Of a stretch of DNA of 16,378 bases, positions 13,388-16,378 are shown piece after piece. Under the pieces are notes generated by a model that saw only the letters and a program-made list of their open reading frames with translations, made no database searches and had not been told where the DNA came from. This DNA comes from HGM13233 sp900762805 (GTDB lineage: Bacteria > Bacillota > Clostridia > Oscillospirales > Ruminococcaceae). The DNA is taken from positions 1 to 16,378 of the forward strand of contig CALKMA010000033.1 of NCBI GenBank assembly GCA_937993755.1, read 5' to 3'. Each line of letters opens with the position of its first letter. Within the stretch, counting starts at the first letter, position 1. A program made the translations under genes and the position numbers.

Positions 13388-13959
13388 TGGGCGTCATCTC
13401 CTTCCAGATAAGCTCGCATCTTTTTCAATGCTCTGTGATATTTTGACAGGACGGTAGCCAATGGCAGCTCCAGCAATGCCGCGATTTCCCGGTGCTTCAT
13501 GCCTGTAACTGCATGGAGCAGCACGACGCGCCGCTCCTCCTCGCCGAGTGCCGCAAGCGCGTGCTGCAATAATACACGTTCGTCGGCGTCCAGATCGCTC
13601 TCCTGCGCGGGAACGGCGTCCCATTCCTTCTCGCTGAGCGCGACATTTCTCTTCTCACGTCGCAGACGCATCAGGCAAAGGTTCCGGCACACGGTCAACA
13701 GCCAACCCATCGGCGAGCCGGTGGGGCGGTACTGCTCCGCGCAGTCCCACACCCGCACATAGACATCCTGCGTCAGATCCTGCGCGTCTTGTGCGTTTTT
13801 GAGGTAGGAAAGCGCAAAGCCGTACACGGCAGTCCGTGTGCGCCGGTATAGCTCCGCCAGCGCATCACGCTCTCCTCCGGCAACGCGGATGAGCAGCTGC
13901 TGCAGCTCGCGCCGATCCTCTGCCGACGCATATTCGGTTGTCATCAGCATACTGATCAC
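13384..13959 (-). CDS. ECF-type RNA polymerase sigma factor
   Basis: A 191-aa sigma-70 family protein with only regions 2 and 4. Region 2 (about 32-100) contains LYRRTRTAVYGFALSYLKN, the core-binding DLTQDVYVRVWD and the -10 reading stretch GWLLTVCRNLCLMRLRRE. Region 4 (about 128-180) contains LGEEERRVVLLHAVTGM and the helix-turn-helix HREIAALLELPLATVLSKYHRALKKM. The GTG at 13959 is the likely start because AGGAGA lies eight bases upstream; the ATG codons at residues 4 and 6 are too far from it. It is co-translated with the anti-sigma gene (ATGA overlap), the standard pairing. Target promoters cannot be read from the sequence; no ACCCCC/CGAA-type SigI promoter is visible upstream. Confidence 0.92.
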   Translation of the reverse strand: MISMLMTTEYASAEDRRELQQLLIRVAGGERDALAELYRRTRTAVYGFALSYLKNAQDAQDLTQDVYVRVWDCAEQYRPTGSPMGWLLTVCRNLCLMRLRREKRNVALSEKEWDAVPAQESDLDADERVLLQHALAALGEEERRVVLLHAVTGMKHREIAALLELPLATVLSKYHRALKKMRAYLEGDDAQ

Positions 13960-14026
13960 TGGCTTTTTCTCCTGTCATTCATGTAATGCGCAAAGTGAGC
14001 GGTTTATTGCATCGGCTTCAAAAGAT

Positions 14027-14167
14027 TTATGATAAACGATATGTTTCCTGTTGCTTCATGTTTTCGCGGTTCAGCAAATCACCGTTTGTCTTGTCTATTG
14101 ACCAACACCTTAATTTTAGCATGGTTATATAAATATTTCTACCGCTTTCGTGCTTTATGGACGACAT
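14027..14167 (-). CDS. Possible 46-aa leader-type protein upstream of the sigma gene
   Basis: The ATG at 14167 has a strong GGAGG five bases upstream (14177-14173). The frame runs 46 codons to TAA: MSSIKHESGRNIYITMLKL, then RCWSIDKTNGDLLNRENM and KQQETYRLS. It is soluble-looking, has no family I recognise, and stops 67 bp before the sigma gene. The promoter I assign to the sigma gene lies inside this frame, which argues either that this is a separate upstream gene or that the frame is accidental. The good ribosome site is the main support. Confidence 0.3.
   Translation of the reverse strand: MSSIKHESGRNIYITMLKLRCWSIDKTNGDLLNRENMKQQETYRLS
14113..14141 (-). promoter_or_regulatory. Candidate promoter of the sigma/anti-sigma pair
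   Basis: On the minus strand TAGAAA (14141-14136, 4/6), a 17-bp spacer and TAAAAT (14118-14113, 5/6) preceded by TGC, an extended -10. The leader to the GTG start would be about 147 nt. This is a housekeeping-type promoter; a self-recognised ECF promoter was not identified. Confidence 0.5.
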
Positions 14168-14351
14168 ATGATCCTCCGTTCCGGCTGTCCGGACTGTCAA
14201 GGGACGAGTCGTATTTTTCCGCACACGGCGCGAAAAAACTCAATTTTTAGGCCCTTAACTGTCTGGATTTTCGCCGCCCGCATTCCGCTGCCGAAAACGG
14301 GGAGCAGGATTTTACAACCCTGCCCCGCTTTCATCCGCTTCATTTTAGCGG

Positions 14352-14377
14352 AAAAACCGCCGCATAGCTGCGGCGGT
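14352..14377 (-). terminator. Strong minus-strand terminator
   Basis: ACCGCCGCA (14356-14364) and TGCGGCGGT (14369-14377) form a 9-bp stem with a 4-nt loop. The minus strand continues directly into TTTTT. It has no recognised gene immediately upstream: the next minus-strand gene ends at 14571 and already has a hairpin of its own. Confidence 0.8.
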
Positions 14378-14458
14378 CATTATCAGTCCTTGCGGAGCGT
14401 CGCACCCTGCGCCCCCGACCTCAAACAAGGAACAGAATGAGGACTGATGCACGACGAA
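14378..14458 (-). other. Insulated stretch, possible small structured RNA
   Basis: Between two terminators lies a stretch with no convincing gene. TCAGTCCT (14383-14390) and AGGACTGA (14440-14447) could form an 8-bp outer stem around a GC-rich interior. A weak minus-strand promoter (TTGTAC, 17 bp, TATATG at about 14493-14465) is possible. The arrangement of promoter, closed structure and strong terminator is that of a small RNA, but the evidence is thin. Confidence 0.25.
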
Positions 14459-14491
14459 AAGATGCGGGCATATAGAAGCTCTGTTTATAGC

Positions 14492-14533
14492 GTACAAAAG
14501 CATCCGGGTGCGCGCATCCGGATGCTTTTGTAC
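14492..14533. terminator. 42-bp near-perfect palindrome, bidirectional terminator
   Basis: The arms GTACAAAAGCATCCGG (14492-14507) and CCGGATGCTTTTGTAC (14518-14533) are perfect inverted copies, and the middle is palindromic too except for one pair that is G-U in the plus-strand RNA. Each side ends in CTTTTG. It lies 38 bp after the stop of the zinc-ribbon gene on the minus strand. Confidence 0.7.
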
Positions 14534-14570
14534 CTGTACGGCAGAACAGCGCAATTACGCGTCAAGAAAA

Positions 14571-14858
14571 TTACGCTTTAAAGTTATATCCGCAATCATG
14601 GCAATAGAATACCCTTTTATTGCCGGAAAACCATTTCCTGCATTGCCAGATGTGACCTTTCGACCTGCACTTATTAATGATTGCCATCCACCAATCATAG
14701 CAAATAAAAATTATACAACCGATCATCCATTTAATAAAGACCCAGCAAATGTATACCACGCCGAAGAGTAATGTCCAGAAGCAGCCATGCTTGCTCTTTT
14801 CGTTTGAAAGCTGGACGTGGTCGCTGCCGCACTTCGGGCACTTTCTGTTCAATGCCAT
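14571..14858 (-). CDS. Small membrane protein with a split zinc ribbon
   Basis: A 95-aa protein with CPKC (Cys7, Cys10) near the N-terminus and CHDC (Cys86, Cys89) near the C-terminus. Between them lies a very hydrophobic, aromatic stretch (about 27-62, rich in W, I, C, F) that could form a membrane hairpin. Further cysteines are at 26, 39, 48, 53, 64 and 73. If the hydrophobic part is a hairpin, both CxxC pairs end up on the cytoplasmic side and could share one zinc ion. I recognise the general zinc-ribbon pattern but no named family or function. The start has GGAGG nine bases upstream and a near-perfect promoter. The gene is AT-rich compared with the core genes to the left, which suggests recent acquisition. 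It is divergent from the ribbon-helix-helix gene. Confidence 0.8.
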   Translation of the reverse strand: MALNRKCPKCGSDHVQLSNEKSKHGCFWTLLFGVVYICWVFIKWMIGCIIFICYDWWMAIINKCRSKGHIWQCRKWFSGNKRVFYCHDCGYNFKA

Positions 14859-14896
14859 TCTTACAATCCTCCAAATTATATATTTTGTTTAATCCT

Positions 14897-14925
14897 ATTT
14901 TATGCTACTTTATGCGATTTGTCAA
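14897..14925 (-). promoter_or_regulatory. Promoter of the zinc-ribbon membrane protein
   Basis: On the minus strand a perfect TTGACA (14925-14920), a 17-bp spacer and TAAAAT (14902-14897, 5/6). Transcription would start about 30 nt before the start codon. Confidence 0.8.
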
Positions 14926-14950
14926 TATCTCATCGTATTTCAATTATAAT
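14919..14950 (+). promoter_or_regulatory. Candidate promoter of the ribbon-helix-helix gene
   Basis: A perfect TATAAT (14945-14950) lies 19 bp before the start codon. The only -35-like match, TTGTCA (14919-14924), is 20 bp away, too far for a strong promoter, so activation or weak expression is likely. It overlaps the -35 of the divergent promoter, so one bound protein could affect both. Confidence 0.45.
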
Positions 14951-14969
14951 AGTAGCAAGAGGTGGGGAT

Positions 14970-15125
14970 ATGAAACCGTTAAAGGAAAAAATCAGCATTA
15001 CAATTGACAGCGATGTTTTAGAAAAAATCAAAATTCAAGCCGAAAATGATGACCGCTCCCTTTCACAATACATTAACCTGATACTGAAGGAGCACCTCAA
15101 AAAAGAAAGCGGAGAGCGTCAATAG
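14970..15125 (+). CDS. Ribbon-helix-helix (CopG/Arc-type) DNA-binding protein
   Basis: A 51-aa protein with the short beta strand KISITIDSDVLEKIK (the ribbon that reads DNA as a dimer), then a helix (IKIQAENDDRS), then LSQYINLILKEHLKK, matching the ribbon-helix-helix fold of small repressors and of many antitoxins. I start it at the ATG at 14970, which has AGAGGTGGGG just upstream and lies 20 bp after a TATAAT; the upstream in-frame extension is not coding-like. No toxin gene follows: the next feature is the rRNA operon terminator. Its likely target is the shared control region with the divergent zinc-ribbon gene, by analogy with autoregulated members of the family. Confidence 0.85.
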   Translation: MKPLKEKISITIDSDVLEKIKIQAENDDRSLSQYINLILKEHLKKESGERQ

Positions 15126-15151
15126 TTGAGCGCCGTCAGCGGTATTTCCGG

Positions 15152-15188
15152 TAAAAAACAACACCCTCAAGCTACGCTTGAGGGTGTT
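15152..15188 (-). terminator. Terminator of the rRNA operon
   Basis: Perfect 13-bp arms AACACCCTCAAGC (15160-15172) and GCTTGAGGGTGTT (15176-15188) with a TAC loop. On the minus strand it is followed by GTTTTTTACC. It begins right after the CCA end of the tRNA. The plus-strand side has only TTT and may weakly serve the ribbon-helix-helix gene. Confidence 0.9.
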
Positions 15189-15264
15189 TGGCTCCCCCTG
15201 TCCGACTCGAACGGACGACCCTGCGGTTAACAGCCGCATGCTCTACCGACTGAGCTAAGGAGGA
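15189..15264 (-). tRNA. tRNA-Asn (anticodon GTT)
   Basis: A 76-nt cloverleaf on the minus strand: acceptor TCCTCCT pairing with AGGGGGA (one U-G), D-arm AGCTCAGTCGGTAGAGCA, anticodon stem GCGGC/GCCGC-type with loop CTGTTAA (anticodon GTT), T-arm GTCCGTTCGAGTCGGAC, discriminator G and an encoded CCA. Discriminator G fits tRNA-Asn. It lies 7 bp downstream of 5S in the same transcript. Confidence 0.95.
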
Positions 15265-15271
15265 ATATAAA

Positions 15272-15387
<116 letters not shown>

Positions 15388-15474
15388 ATGGTATTAAAAG
15401 CAGAGGACTGCTTTCAACCGGTATCAGGGCACAGGCCCAAAAAACCGAACAAGAGAAAGAGAAAACAAGAAATG

Positions 15475-16378
<904 letters not shown>

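Noticed and set aside
15189..15264. tRNA-Asn as an attachment site for the mobile-element remnant
   Set aside because: No direct repeat of the tRNA 3' end was seen elsewhere in the window, so there is no support for integration at this tRNA.

Overview
The window reads as chromosomal DNA of a high-GC, low-G+C-lineage Gram-positive: a Clostridia member, plausibly an Oscillospirales/Ruminococcaceae-type gut anaerobe. The basis is strong AGGAGG-type ribosome binding sites, a Bce-type peptide-sensing module, a perfect CIRCE operator and Firmicutes-like promoters. The genus is inference. From the left edge to about 11,340 the DNA is very GC-rich. From about 11,440 to 15,190 it is clearly more AT-rich and holds gene remnants and small genes. 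The right end is an rRNA operon.

Left part (454-6056, all minus strand): a complete BceRS-BceAB-type module. The response regulator and the small membrane histidine kinase overlap by 4 bp and have their own promoter, with a perfect palindrome just upstream. A 647-bp gap follows, with an extended -10 promoter overlapped by a 10-bp inverted repeat. Then come the ATPase and the 10-TM FtsX/BceB permease (4-bp overlap) and an overlapping 57-aa one-helix membrane protein, ended by a strong hairpin. Such modules detect cell-wall-active peptides through the permease, signal to the kinase and induce the transporter.

Middle part: htpG (Hsp90) on the minus strand has a textbook promoter and a perfect CIRCE box, so HrcA control is expected. 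Next is a membrane-bound family 2 glycosyltransferase with a consensus promoter, a leader of about 410 nt with two terminator-like hairpins, and its own terminator. Two copies of an 82%-identical 61-bp repeat lie on either side of it. Divergently transcribed is gpmA (2,3-BPG-dependent phosphoglycerate mutase) with a near-consensus promoter and a clear terminator.

Right part: after gpmA there is a frameshifted unidentified minus-strand gene and the C-terminal end of a mobilisation relaxase, which are remains of an integrated element. An ECF-type sigma factor and an RsgI-like anti-sigma factor with two PepSY domains form a minus-strand pair. Two strong terminators bracket a short insulated stretch. 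A split-zinc-ribbon membrane protein and a 51-aa ribbon-helix-helix regulator are transcribed divergently from a short AT-rich region. The last 1.2 kb is the 3' part of a minus-strand rRNA operon: 23S (partial), 5S, tRNA-Asn with encoded CCA, and a terminator.
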